Positions 1 through 8,302 are shown, counted from the first letter of the stretch. The stretch: 64,000 nt of DNA from Noviherbaspirillum_A sp047237965 (GCF_047237965.1 NZ_JBDFLX010000001.1:2480001-2544000), one strand, 5' to 3'. Numbers and translations: made by a program. Notes: generated by a model from the sequence alone, not told the origin.

Positions 1-533
1 CCGTCGGCCCAGAAGCGCTCGACCCAGCCGGCCACGATCTGCATCAGGGCCACGTCCTCGTCGATGGTCTTCTTCATGTTCGGCCGCAGCACCTTGACCG
101 CGACCTCGGTGCCGTTGCGCAGCCGGGCGAAATGCACCTGGGCGATCGAGGCCGAGGCGACCGGCTTGCGGTCGAACCAGGCAAACAGCTGGTCCGGATG
201 CGCGCCCAGCGAGCGCACGATCTGGGCAATGGCCAGGTCGGAGTCGAACGGCGGCACCCGGTCCTGCAGCAGCGCCAGCTCGTTGGCAATGTCAGGCGGC
301 ATCAGGTCGCGCCGGGTCGACAGCACTTGGCCGAACTTCACGAAGATCGGGCCAAGCTCTTCCAGCGCCTGCCGCAGCCGCTCGCCGCGCGGCGCGCTGA
401 TGTCGCGCCAGAACAGCAGCCGGTTGGTCAGGAGCGCGATGCGCGGGGTGACGCCCGACATCGCGATATTGTCCAGACCATAGCGCAGCGCTACCGACAG
501 AATCTTGAATACCCGCAGCACCCGCCGGATCAT
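1..533 (-). CDS. ubiB: UbiB family ubiquinone biosynthesis kinase-like protein, partial
   Basis: The window start cuts this gene, so only the first 177 codons are present. The translation runs MIRRVLRVFKILSVALRYGL and continues through a kinase-like N-terminal region with GPIFVKFGQVLSTRRDLMP and a lysine in AVKVLRP, both typical of the UbiB/ABC1 atypical kinase family needed for ubiquinone synthesis. The start codon overlaps the ubiJ stop as ATGA, which supports both the start and translational coupling. UbiB is normally membrane-bound through C-terminal helices that lie outside this window. Confidence 0.93.
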   Translation of the reverse strand, partial: MIRRVLRVFKILSVALRYGLDNIAMSGVTPRIALLTNRLLFWRDISAPRGERLRQALEELGPIFVKFGQVLSTRRDLMPPDIANELALLQDRVPPFDSDLAIAQIVRSLGAHPDQLFAWFDRKPVASASIAQVHFARLRNGTEVAVKVLRPNMKKTIDEDVALMQIVAGWVERFWAD

Positions 534-1105
534 GCCAGCCCTCCGCGCAGGCGCTCGATGCGCTTGGCTAGGCGCTCGACATCGTCGCGCAGCTCGGCCA
601 CGTCGGCGCTGAATCCGGCCACGGCTTCCGGCCGCACCAGCAGCGGCTGCTCCTCCAGAAAATACTCGGCGAGGTTTTCCTCGATGCGGCGGCGGGTGGA
701 CTGGGCCGCGCCGAACACGGCGCGGCCGCCGGCGACGATGCGGCGGGCAGCGATGTCGCCCACCAGCCGCGCCAGGTCGTCCTCGGCTTCCCAGCGCACG
801 CCCTGCGCGACCTGCGACACCGCGTTGGCAAACTCGGCGTCGCCCTCGACCTGGACGTAGGAAAAGGCGCGCTCGCGGTTTTGCATCATCAGCGGCAGGT
901 CGGAGAGCTTCATGCGGATGGTGACATTGGCCGATGCGTCGGGTGCGTCTTCCACCATGCCGTCGGCGGCCACGCGCAGCTGCACGGCCACTACGCCGGT
1001 ATCGATGCGCGCGACCTTGCCGGCATGCAGGGCCAGCTTCTTGCCGGCCCAGGCTTCCTGCGCGAGCAGATGATTGAGGATGGCGGGAAAGGGAGAGGGA
1101 ATCAT
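530..1105 (-). CDS. ubiJ: UbiJ-like SCP2-domain ubiquinone biosynthesis accessory protein
   Basis: The 191-residue protein has an N-terminal SCP2 sterol-carrier fold (about residues 10-110, rich in alternating beta strands such as VVAVQLRVAADG) and a C-terminal charged helix with a heptad look (DVAELRDDVERLAKRIERL). This is the UbiJ layout: a lipid-binding scaffold of the aerobic ubiquinone complex. It sits directly upstream of ubiB with an ATGA overlap and downstream of ubiE and a Tim44-like gene. No clear Shine-Dalgarno sequence precedes the ATG because a terminator-like hairpin lies only a few bases upstream. Confidence 0.88.
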   Translation of the reverse strand: MIPSPFPAILNHLLAQEAWAGKKLALHAGKVARIDTGVVAVQLRVAADGMVEDAPDASANVTIRMKLSDLPLMMQNRERAFSYVQVEGDAEFANAVSQVAQGVRWEAEDDLARLVGDIAARRIVAGGRAVFGAAQSTRRRIEENLAEYFLEEQPLLVRPEAVAGFSADVAELRDDVERLAKRIERLRGGLA

Positions 1106-1111
1106 GAGCGG

Positions 1112-1147
1112 TCAAAAAGAAACCGCCCGTGAGGTTTCACGGGCGGT
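1112..1147 (-). terminator. Rho-independent terminator between the Tim44-like gene and ubiJ
   Basis: Reading on the minus strand, an 11-bp stem (ACCGCCCGTGA paired with TCACGGGCGGT around a short loop) is followed by TTTCTTTTT. It lies after the Tim44-like stop and ends seven bases before the ubiJ ATG. Confidence 0.8.
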
Positions 1148-1183
1148 CTGGAGTTTAGCAGTTGCTATAAAAGACGTGTTTGC

Positions 1184-2092
1184 TCAAGACAAGGAGAGTT
1201 GCTGAATGCCGGCCAGCACCCAGCCGCCCTGCCCCGACTTGGGCTTGGACAGGTTCCAGACTTCGGCGAACTCGGCGGCCGACGCGTCCGGCGCTTCCTT
1301 GATCAGGCCGGAAAACTTCACGCTGGCCAGGTAGTCATGGTTGGCGCTCTCGATGCCCAGCAGCTCGGCATTGAGCTGCACCACGTCGGTGACATTGAGC
1401 GCCGCGCCGCGTTCCTCGATCTGCATGCGCAGTTCGGCGAACATTTCAGGATTGGTGAATTCGCGGATGTCATTCACGTCGCCCTTGTCCCAGGCATCCT
1501 GCAGGCGCAGGAAATAGCTCTTGGCATGGCGCAGGAAGGCCGGCACGTCGAAGTCGGCCGGCACGCCCCAGGGCGCGGCCGCATTGGCCGCAGTGGCAGC
1601 AGCGCCGGCCGCCGGCACCGACTGCGGATAGGACTGCACGCCGGAACCGATCTCGGGCGTGGTGTTGCGGGCATAGCCGCCGGCCATTGCCGGGCTGACG
1701 CTGTCCTTGCGGCGGAACAGACGCAGGATGAACATCAGCGCCATGGCCAGCAGCGCCACCGTCAGCACGGTGCCGATCACGCTGGCCAGCGCGCCGCCGA
1801 TACCCAGGTGCGACAGCAGCGCGCCCAGGCCCAGGCCCAGCAATGCGCCGCCCAGCATGCCGCGCCACGGGCTGGCCGGGCGGGTGGCCGGCGCGGCGGC
1901 CGGCGGCGTGGCCTGACGCGGCGCGGCCTGCTGCATCGGCGCGCTTTGCGGCGAGGAGGGAACGGAACGGCTTACGCCCTGTGACTGCCGACCGAAGGAA
2001 CCGCCACCGCCGAGGCGCTTGGCATCGGCCTCGACCGCCACCATCGACAGCGTGCTGGCGACCAGCATCATCATGACCAGATACTTTTTCAT
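1184..2092 (-). CDS. Tim44-like domain protein with signal peptide and membrane segments
   Basis: The 302-residue product begins with a signal-like peptide (MKKYLVMMMLVASTLSM...), followed by a low-complexity Gly/Gln/Ser/Pro/Ala stretch to about residue 70. A glycine-rich hydrophobic stretch and a second membrane segment (about residues 75-125) precede a C-terminal Tim44-like domain (about 170-302) ending WVLAGIQQLSLS. Proteins of this form are common beside ubiquinone genes in beta-proteobacteria, and their role is not established. It lies 9 bp after ubiE on the same strand, so the two are probably co-transcribed, and a strong terminator follows it. Confidence 0.85.
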   Translation of the reverse strand: MKKYLVMMMLVASTLSMVAVEADAKRLGGGGSFGRQSQGVSRSVPSSPQSAPMQQAAPRQATPPAAAPATRPASPWRGMLGGALLGLGLGALLSHLGIGGALASVIGTVLTVALLAMALMFILRLFRRKDSVSPAMAGGYARNTTPEIGSGVQSYPQSVPAAGAAATAANAAAPWGVPADFDVPAFLRHAKSYFLRLQDAWDKGDVNDIREFTNPEMFAELRMQIEERGAALNVTDVVQLNAELLGIESANHDYLASVKFSGLIKEAPDASAAEFAEVWNLSKPKSGQGGWVLAGIQQLSLS

Positions 2093-2101
2093 TTGAGGCT
2101 C

Positions 2102-2833
2102 CTAGAGTTTGATGCCGGTATGCAGCGCAGCCACGCCGGCAGTCAGGTTGTAGTACTCGACACGTTCCAAACCTGCGTCCTGCATCATCTTTTTCAAGGT
2201 GTCCTGGTCCGGATGCATGCGGATCGACTCGGCCAGGTAGCGGTAGCTTTCGGCATCGTTGGCGATGCGCTTGCCCAGCCAGGGCAGGACCGAAAACGAA
2301 TACACGTCGTACGGCTTCTTCAACGGCTCCCAGACCTTGGAAAACTCCAGCACCAGCAGCTTGCCGCCGGGCTTCAACACGCGTCGCATCTCGGCCAGCG
2401 CCGCGTCCTTGTGGGTCATGTTGCGCAGGCCAAAGGCGACGCTGACGCGGTCGAAGTAATTGTCGGGGAACGGCAGGCGCTCGGCGTCGCACAGCAGCAC
2501 CGGGTTGGTCAGGCCGTTGTTGATCAGCCGGTCGCGGCCCACGCGCAGCATCGATTCATTGATGTCGGTCAGCCAGACTTCGCCGGTCGGGCCGGCCTGC
2601 TTGGCAAAGGCCTTGGCCAGGTCGCCGGTGCCGCCGGCGATGTCGAGCACCTTGAAGCCCGGCCGCACGCCCGCCTGGGCGATGGTGAACGCCTTCCAGA
2701 TGCGATGCAGGCCGGCTGACATCAGGTCGTTCATCACGTCGTACTTGGCGGCGACCGAGTGAAAGACCTCGGCGACCTTGTGCACCTTGTCTTCTTCCTG
2801 GACGGTCTGATAGCCGAAATGGGTCTGGGTCAT
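2102..2833 (-). CDS. ubiE: Ubiquinone/menaquinone biosynthesis C-methyltransferase UbiE
   Basis: This 243-residue class I SAM-dependent methyltransferase starts MTQTHFGYQTVQEEDKV. It carries the UbiE signatures YDVMNDLMSAGLHRIWK near the N-terminus, the SAM-binding loop VLDIAGGTGDLA, and FGLRNMTHKDAALAEMRRVL with LKPGGKLLVLEFSKV. It catalyses C-methylation of the benzoquinol ring. The internal ATG at 2833 is preferred over an upstream in-frame ATG because it matches the family N-terminus and length. It is the first gene of the ubiE - Tim44-like pair. Confidence 0.96.
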   Translation of the reverse strand: MTQTHFGYQTVQEEDKVHKVAEVFHSVAAKYDVMNDLMSAGLHRIWKAFTIAQAGVRPGFKVLDIAGGTGDLAKAFAKQAGPTGEVWLTDINESMLRVGRDRLINNGLTNPVLLCDAERLPFPDNYFDRVSVAFGLRNMTHKDAALAEMRRVLKPGGKLLVLEFSKVWEPLKKPYDVYSFSVLPWLGKRIANDAESYRYLAESIRMHPDQDTLKKMMQDAGLERVEYYNLTAGVAALHTGIKL

Positions 2834-2969
2834 GGCGGGGAAAGCTTGATTGAACGATTGCGCATTATACAAGTGAGCAGACCGGCTGGCGCCGGCGCTG
2901 GTTCCCGCCTACCTTGGCGCAGACGCAAGGCTTTGTGCTGTCGCTGCCCAAACAGTGCGCCGCGCCGGC

Positions 2970-3491
2970 TCAGCCGTCGACCGGCTGCAGCGGCGTGTCC
3001 AGCGTGAGTTGGTAGAAACCCAGGTCGAGCCAGCGGCCGAACTTGAAGCCGGCCTGCCGGATGGTGCCGGCATGCACGAAACCCAGCCGGGTGTGCAGCG
3101 CGATGCTGGCCTGGTTTTCCATGTCGATGCCGCCGATCAGCACATGGTATTGCTGGCTGCGGGCAGCGGCGATGAGCTGCTGCATCAGCGCCAGCCCGAT
3201 ACCCTGCCCGCGCCGTGACGGATGCACATAGACCGAATGCTCGACCGTGTACTTGTAGGCCGGCCAGGCGCGGAACGTGCCGTAGCTGCCGAAGCCGGCC
3301 AGGCTGCCGTCCTCGTTTTCCAGGCCCAGCACCGGGAAATCGCCGCGCGCCTTGGCGGCGAACCAGTCATCCATGTTCTGCGCGGTGCGCGGCTTGTAGT
3401 CGTAGAGGGCGGTGGAATGCAGGATGGCATCGTTGAAGATGTCCAGGATAGCGTCGCCGTGGCGCTCGCGGGTGCACTGCACTGCTCGCAT
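2970..3491 (-). CDS. GNAT N-acetyltransferase of the phosphinothricin/MnaT type
   Basis: The 173-residue protein matches the PAT/YncA (MnaT) branch of GNAT enzymes: an N-terminal FNDAILHSTALYDYKPRT, a middle EHSVYVHPSRRGQGIG that forms the acetyl-CoA loop (R/Q-x-x-G-x-G/A), and ASIALHTRLGFVHAGTI near the C-terminus. Such enzymes acetylate amino groups of methionine derivatives or phosphinothricin-like compounds; the substrate here is not known. The ATG at 3491 is chosen because the reading frame upstream runs through two small-RNA terminators. A weak TACAAT -10 sequence lies at 3513-3518. Confidence 0.85.
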   Translation of the reverse strand: MRAVQCTRERHGDAILDIFNDAILHSTALYDYKPRTAQNMDDWFAAKARGDFPVLGLENEDGSLAGFGSYGTFRAWPAYKYTVEHSVYVHPSRRGQGIGLALMQQLIAAARSQQYHVLIGGIDMENQASIALHTRLGFVHAGTIRQAGFKFGRWLDLGFYQLTLDTPLQPVDG

Positions 3492-3533
3492 GTCGTTGTC
3501 CCGAAAAGAATCAGGCTGGCATTGTAGCGGGCG

Positions 3534-3592
3534 AAAAAAAACCCGGCGCAAGGCCGGGGGAAAGTCGTCGCTTGGGCAACCACTGGAGGTAT
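3534..3592 (-). ncRNA. Candidate small RNA 2, sigma-54-type promoter, CU-rich 5' half
   Basis: On the minus strand a GG/GC-type sigma-54 site at 3602-3618 predicts a start near 3592. A transcript of about 60 nt would begin AUACCUCC, contain CUUUCCCCC, and finish in a hairpin (CCCGGC/GCCGGG around a 5-nt loop, 3542-3558) followed by eight Us at 3534-3541. No protein frame fits. The CU-rich, probably single-stranded 5' half could pair with Shine-Dalgarno sequences. Promoter, short body and terminator are all visible; expression is inferred. Confidence 0.6.
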
Positions 3593-3601
3593 ATTCCTTT
3601 G

Positions 3602-3618
3602 AGCAATTGCCATGCCAG
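3602..3618 (-). promoter_or_regulatory. Sigma-54 (-24/-12) type promoter
   Basis: The minus strand reads CTGGCATGGCAATTGCT, an almost complete match to the sigma-54 consensus TGGCAC-N5-TTGCT, with the invariant GG and GC ten bases apart. It lies about 10 bp upstream of the predicted start of candidate small RNA 2. No activator site was identified. Confidence 0.65.
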
Positions 3619-3687
3619 CCTTCAAGCCGGCTTCCGCACCAGCGCGGTGCAAGAGCCAACGACGAAAAACAGGCCAAAAAGCAGGAC

Positions 3688-3748
3688 AAAAAAAACCCGC
3701 TGACCTTGCGGTAGCGGGTTAATCCATCCTTGGGAGGGTGGAGGAGAC
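3688..3748 (-). ncRNA. Candidate small RNA 1, sigma-70 promoter, anti-Shine-Dalgarno-like motif
   Basis: A very good sigma-70 promoter (3755-3783) predicts a start near 3748. The roughly 60-nt RNA would read GUCUCCUCCACCCUCCCAAG at its 5' end and finish in an 8-bp stem (AACCCGCU/AGCGGGUU, 3694-3720) with eight Us at 3688-3695. The CUCCUCC and CCCUCCC blocks are complementary to GGAGG-type ribosome binding sites. There is no coding frame with a start and ribosome binding site inside it. It lies just upstream of candidate small RNA 2 on the same strand. Confidence 0.65.
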
Positions 3749-3754
3749 GGTTCA

Positions 3755-3783
3755 ACTATAGTCCGGGAAATTGTGCAGCGCAA
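3755..3783 (-). promoter_or_regulatory. Sigma-70 promoter of candidate small RNA 1
   Basis: On the minus strand TTGCGC (3778-3783) and TATAGT (3755-3760) are separated by exactly 17 bp. The -10 element is one base from consensus. Confidence 0.7.
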
Positions 3784-3886
3784 TAGAAAAATGGCATTCC
3801 GGACGATTTTCTTGATTCTTTCGTCTCACTCCTTGAATTTTGCAGCGCAAAAACCACGTTACGCAGTGAGGTCCATTCCCGGGCGC

Positions 3887-5329
3887 CTAGTGCGGCTGCT
3901 TGCTCATCACCAGCGCGCGCAGTTCATTCAGGGCCGCGATTTCCCCCTGCTCCAGCGCCACCGGCAGGGCGTCATCCCAGTCGCCGTAGATGAAGCCGAC
4001 CGGATGCCGATTGACCGTCAGCGGCAGCACGATGAAGCTGCGTACCGTCGGGAAGGCATCCTTCCACCAGCGCGGCAGCTTGGCGCGGAAAGCCGGGTCG
4101 CAGGCGTCCTTGACGCAGACCATCTTGTCGTTGGCCAGCGCGGCATGGAACACGTCGGGCTGATAGGCGTCATTGAATACCAGCCGCGGCGCCAGGTGCT
4201 CGATGTCGTCGCCAAAACACATTCCGGCCAGATACTTGCCTTCCTTGCGGTTGCGCAGGAACGCCACCGCGCGTTTCAGGTGCAGCCCCTTGTAGATGGT
4301 TTCCAGCGCCATGGTCATCAGCTGGCCGGTGTTGATGGTGCTGATCACGTTGCGCATGTCGGCCACGCCGCGCGCCAGCGCCGGCGTGGCGTCGCGGCGC
4401 CGCTCGTCGCTTGCCGGCGCTTCCGGCGCCGCCTGCACCGTGGCGGGGCGGACCAGCGCCGGGTCGTCGCGCGCGGTTTCGCGGGCGGCGCTGACGGCGG
4501 CCAGCACGGTTTCGCTCTCCATGCCCAGCATGTCGGCATAACCGTCGACGATGGCCGCCAGCGCCTCGTCGTTCTCGCCCTTTTCGCACAGCACCCGTGC
4601 GCAGGACGAGGACATGGTCGACAGCGCGGCCAGCCAGCCGGCATGGTCGAGCGGTTCGCCGGCTTGCGGCATCACGTCATGCAGGCTTTCGATCAGGTCG
4701 CGCGGCAGGCCCCAGCGGCGGGCGATCAGCCGCCCGATGTCCACCATGGTCATGCCCAGCACCTTGACCACCGCCACCGCCTCGTCATTGCCTTCGGCCG
4801 TCAGCGCCTGGATCGCTTCCCAGTAATGCGGCAGGTAGAACGCCACCACCATGCGGCCCAGGCCGTGCAGCAGCGAGCAGACCACGGCTTCCTCGGCGTC
4901 GCGGGTGCTGGCCTGGGCCGTCACCTGGCGCGCGATATGGCCGGCCAGCACTGCCTTTTCCATTTCGGTGCGCACGCCGACCGAGGTGCTGGACACGGTG
5001 GCCAGGCTGTCGACCAGCTTCAAGCCCAGCGCCAGATGGCCGATGGACTCGGTGCCGAGCACCATCACGGCGCGCGACACGGTATTGATCTCGCCGAACA
5101 TCGCATACATCGCGCTGTTGGCCAGGCGCAGCACCCGGTGCGTCAGCGCCGGGTCCGACAGCACCGTGCGCGTCATGCTGAATTCGCGCTCGTTCTCGCT
5201 CTGCATGGCGCCCACGATCTGCTGGACGACATTGGAAAATCCGGGAAGATGGCCCTGCTCCTTGATCTGCTTCCACAGCAGTTCCTGGGTCTTGCGCGAG
5301 TCGCCCAGCTCGGGCGGCATGGTGGTCAT
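3887..5329 (-). CDS. HDOD-domain signalling protein with C-terminal GAF-like domain
   Basis: This 480-residue protein has an N-terminal HDOD domain (about residues 20-215), with LPGFSNVVQQIVGAM, DPALTHRVLRLANSAMY and VCSLLHGLGRMVVAFYLP. A linker rich in Ala, Glu and Arg follows, then a GAF-like region (about 330-470) ending in FIVLPLTVNRHPVGFIYGDW. HDOD proteins lack the HD-phosphodiesterase metal ligands and act as adaptors in signalling. The ATG at 5329 has GAGGA nine bases upstream, better than two earlier in-frame ATGs. It lies 22 bp after the GGDEF-EAL gene and is probably co-transcribed with it. Confidence 0.85.
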   Translation of the reverse strand: MTTMPPELGDSRKTQELLWKQIKEQGHLPGFSNVVQQIVGAMQSENEREFSMTRTVLSDPALTHRVLRLANSAMYAMFGEINTVSRAVMVLGTESIGHLALGLKLVDSLATVSSTSVGVRTEMEKAVLAGHIARQVTAQASTRDAEEAVVCSLLHGLGRMVVAFYLPHYWEAIQALTAEGNDEAVAVVKVLGMTMVDIGRLIARRWGLPRDLIESLHDVMPQAGEPLDHAGWLAALSTMSSSCARVLCEKGENDEALAAIVDGYADMLGMESETVLAAVSAARETARDDPALVRPATVQAAPEAPASDERRRDATPALARGVADMRNVISTINTGQLMTMALETIYKGLHLKRAVAFLRNRKEGKYLAGMCFGDDIEHLAPRLVFNDAYQPDVFHAALANDKMVCVKDACDPAFRAKLPRWWKDAFPTVRSFIVLPLTVNRHPVGFIYGDWDDALPVALEQGEIAALNELRALVMSKQPH

Positions 5330-5351
5330 GGTCTGCATTCCTCGTTGATTG

Positions 5352-7061
5352 TCATGGCAGCGCCAGTTCGGCGGCGCCCGCGCCCAGCACATCCATGGCG
5401 TCGTCGAACATCATCGGGCGGCCGGTATGGTAGCCCTGTATCAGGCTGCAGCCCTGGTGGGACAGGAACTGCAGCTGCTCTTCGTTCTCGACGCCTTCGG
5501 CGACCGTGGTCAGGTTCAGGTGCTGGGCCAGGCTCAGCACCACGTTGCAGATCGCGGCGTCCTTGACCGATTGCGGCAGGTCCTTGATGAAGGCGCGGTC
5601 GATCTTCAACGTGCTGATCGGGAAGCGCTTCAGATAGGCCAGCGAGGAATAGCCGGTGCCGAAATCGTCGATGGCGATGCGCACGTCGCGCGCGGCGATC
5701 TGCAGCAGCAGCGCTTCCGCATGCGCCGGGTCCGACATCAGGATGCCTTCGGTGATCTCCAGCAGCAGCTGCCGTCCGTGCAGCCCCGACAGCTTCAGCG
5801 CGTCTTCCATCAGGGCCAGGAACTGGTCATTGCGGAACTGGCGCGGGCTGACGTTGACCGACACGTACAGTTCGCGCCCGGCGACTTCCTGCAGCCGTTT
5901 CAGCTGCACGCACGCCGCCTTGAGCACCCAGGCGCCCAGCAGGTTGATCAGGCCGTTGCTTTCGGCCATCTGGATGAACTGGCTGGGCGCGATCAGCCCG
6001 AGTTCCGGGTGCATCCAGCGCATCAGCGCCTCGAAGCCGACGATTTCCCGGGTGACGGCATTGACGATGGGCTGGTAGTGCAGGAAGAACTCGCCGTTGC
6101 GCACGGCCTCGAACAGCGCCGCCTCCATCGACACATCGTGGTCGGGGGCGCTGAAGGTGGCGCGGCTGTAGATGACGCAGCGGGCGCGGCCGGTTTCCTT
6201 GGCGCGCGCCATCGCGGTGTCGGCATGGGCCAGGAGCCGCACCTCGTTGTCGCCGTGCTCGGGGTAGACGGCGGCGCCGATCGAGGTGGACAGATACAGC
6301 GACTGGCCCTCGATCTCGAACGGCAGCTGCACCGCGCTGATCATGCGGCGCGCGATCGGATTGATTTCATCGGGATGGACCGCGCCCGACAGCACGGCCA
6401 TGAATTCATCGCCGCCGATGCGGGCCAGGGTGTCGTTGTCGCGCAGCGCCTTTTGCAGGCGGCTGGCGGCCTCGCGCAGCAGCGCGTCGCCGGCGCCATA
6501 GCCGAGGGCATCGTTGACTTTCTTGAAACCGTCGAGATCGAGCGCCAGCACGGTGAAGCCGCGGCCGGTACGGCGGGCGTGGGCAATCGCCATGCGCAGC
6601 CGGTCCGACAGCAGCGCGCGGTTGGGCAGGCCGGTCAGCGCATCGTGGGTGGCCAGGTGCAGCAGCCGCTCCTTGGTTTCCTGCTGGCCCGAGATATTGC
6701 GACCCACCACCAGGACTTCGGTCTGCCCGTCGAGGTCGCGGTGGGAAGACAGTTCCAGTTCGAACCAGTGCAAGCCGGTGCTGGTATGCACCCGCACATT
6801 GACCCTGTCGTGCAGGCCGCTGGCCACCACCTGTGCCATGACCGACGCCAGGCCAGCCCGGTCCGGCGTATCCACGCGCTCGTGCAGCATGCTGCCGCAC
6901 AGCACGGCGCCCGGCGCGATGATGCCGATGGCGCGCTGGCTGGCGTGCAGAATCTCGCCGTTCTCGGAGAGCGTGAACACCAGATCCCCGGCCGACTCCG
7001 TCAAACGCGTCAGCTGGCCTTTCAGGTGTTCTATCAAAACGTCATTTGGCATCGAAAACAT
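5352..7061 (-). CDS. PAS-GGDEF-EAL cyclic-di-GMP turnover protein
   Basis: The 569-residue soluble protein has an N-terminal PAS-like sensor (about residues 1-130), a GGDEF domain (about 135-300) and an EAL domain (about 310-560). The GGDEF motif is intact (RIGGDEF), so diguanylate cyclase activity is possible. The EAL domain keeps FEALMRW, SVNVSPRQF, LEITEG, IDDFGTGYSSL, TLKIDRAFI and TVAEGVE, so phosphodiesterase activity is expected. No transmembrane segments are visible. It is followed at 22 bp by an HDOD gene, a common pairing in c-di-GMP signalling. The input signal is unknown. Confidence 0.93.
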   Translation of the reverse strand: MFSMPNDVLIEHLKGQLTRLTESAGDLVFTLSENGEILHASQRAIGIIAPGAVLCGSMLHERVDTPDRAGLASVMAQVVASGLHDRVNVRVHTSTGLHWFELELSSHRDLDGQTEVLVVGRNISGQQETKERLLHLATHDALTGLPNRALLSDRLRMAIAHARRTGRGFTVLALDLDGFKKVNDALGYGAGDALLREAASRLQKALRDNDTLARIGGDEFMAVLSGAVHPDEINPIARRMISAVQLPFEIEGQSLYLSTSIGAAVYPEHGDNEVRLLAHADTAMARAKETGRARCVIYSRATFSAPDHDVSMEAALFEAVRNGEFFLHYQPIVNAVTREIVGFEALMRWMHPELGLIAPSQFIQMAESNGLINLLGAWVLKAACVQLKRLQEVAGRELYVSVNVSPRQFRNDQFLALMEDALKLSGLHGRQLLLEITEGILMSDPAHAEALLLQIAARDVRIAIDDFGTGYSSLAYLKRFPISTLKIDRAFIKDLPQSVKDAAICNVVLSLAQHLNLTTVAEGVENEEQLQFLSHQGCSLIQGYHTGRPMMFDDAMDVLGAGAAELALP

Positions 7062-7270
7062 GTTCGGTGATGGTTATGGGCTGAATTTCCAAACGCTCGT
7101 TCCTGAAGCCACCAGGGCAAAGTTCGGACGCCGCACCGTGCAAAAAAGCAATAACCCGCTCCGATCGGCGCTGCCGTCTTTCCCCGGAGGCGCCTGAGCG
7201 CATCCACGGTACCGAAAGCCTATCTTCGGGTGAGACCCCAAACTTATTTACGGCAGGAAATAATCTAACT

Positions 7271-8302
7271 TTAACCGAGAGCTTGCCCGGAAGGAAGTCC
7301 CGTGAGGCCGAACGCCTTGGCCAGCAGGGTGTAGGAGTGGCGCCGGGCCGCCGGGTCGTGGGTCCAGGTGTTGACCACGATTTCATCCAGTTTCAACTCG
7401 GCTGCCAGGGCATGCAGCCGGTCCGCCACCTGCGCGGCCGTGCCGACGATGGCGCGGCGGCGCAAAGCGGCGATACGGGCCTGGTCCGCCTCGTCGTAGA
7501 CGGCGGCCGCCGCCTCTTCCGGGGAAACCAGGGGAAGGCGCAGGCCGCGCTCGAAGCCGATACGCCAGTGCTCGCGGGTCCTGAGCAGATGCCGCGCCTC
7601 GTCCTCGGTATCGGCTGCCAGCGCCCAGACGCAGATCGTGGCCTGCGGCATCGGATGACGTTCGCTGGGCTGGTACAGGCTGCGGTACAACGCCAGCGCC
7701 TCTTCCACGCCCTCGCCTTCGCTGAAGAAATAGGCATAGGCATAGGGAAGGCCGAAGTGCGCCGCCAGTTGGGCGCCATAGTTGGAACTTCCCAGAATCC
7801 AGATTTCCGGCGAGGTCGGGCCTTGCGGATGGGCGCGGATCGCGCCGAACGGATGGCCGGGCGCGAGCGGCATGCCGCTGACCCAGGCCTGCAGATCCTG
7901 CACCTGCTGCGGAAAGCGTTCGGCAGCCTGGCCGGCGTCCGGATTGAGCGCATAGGCGGTGAGCCGGTCCGAACCGGGCGCCCGGCCCACGCCGAGGTCG
8001 ATGCGGCCGGGCGCGATGCCTTCCAGCACCCGGAACTGTTCCGCCACTTTCAGGGCGGCGTAATGCGGCAGCATCACGCCGGCGCTTCCGACCCGGATGC
8101 GTGACGTGGTCGCAGCAATGGCCGCCATCAGCACCTCCGGCGCGCTGCCGACGATGCTGCCGCTGTGATGGTGTTCGGAAACCCAGTATCGGTGGTAGCC
8201 CAGCCCGTCGCAGTGCCGGGCCAGCGCCAGCGATTCGGCGATGGCGTCGGTCTGGGGCCGGCCGCTGACGGCGGTGGACTGGTCAAGAACGGAAAGTTTC
8301 AT
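7271..8302 (-). CDS. LLM-class flavin-dependent oxidoreductase (bacterial luciferase-like)
   Basis: The 343-residue protein starts MKLSVLDQSTAVSG and carries YHRYWVSEHHHSGSIVGSAP, IRVGSAGVMLPHY, RIDLGVGRAPGSD and IWILGSSNYGAQLAA, typical of the luciferase-like alkanal monooxygenase superfamily that binds FMN in a TIM barrel. The nearest recognisable group is YhbW/MsnO8-like proteins; the substrate is unknown. The ATG at 8302 fits the family N-terminus; an upstream in-frame extension does not. It stands alone between the GGDEF-EAL gene and a secreted repeat protein. Confidence 0.9.
   Translation of the reverse strand: MKLSVLDQSTAVSGRPQTDAIAESLALARHCDGLGYHRYWVSEHHHSGSIVGSAPEVLMAAIAATTSRIRVGSAGVMLPHYAALKVAEQFRVLEGIAPGRIDLGVGRAPGSDRLTAYALNPDAGQAAERFPQQVQDLQAWVSGMPLAPGHPFGAIRAHPQGPTSPEIWILGSSNYGAQLAAHFGLPYAYAYFFSEGEGVEEALALYRSLYQPSERHPMPQATICVWALAADTEDEARHLLRTREHWRIGFERGLRLPLVSPEEAAAAVYDEADQARIAALRRRAIVGTAAQVADRLHALAAELKLDEIVVNTWTHDPAARRHSYTLLAKAFGLTGLPSGQALG

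Noticed and set aside
7215..7245. Possible flagellar sigma-28 promoter upstream of the GGDEF-EAL gene
   Set aside because: ATAAGTTT and CCCGAAGA resemble the consensus, but the match in the -10 part is only about 5 of 8 and the spacing is off.
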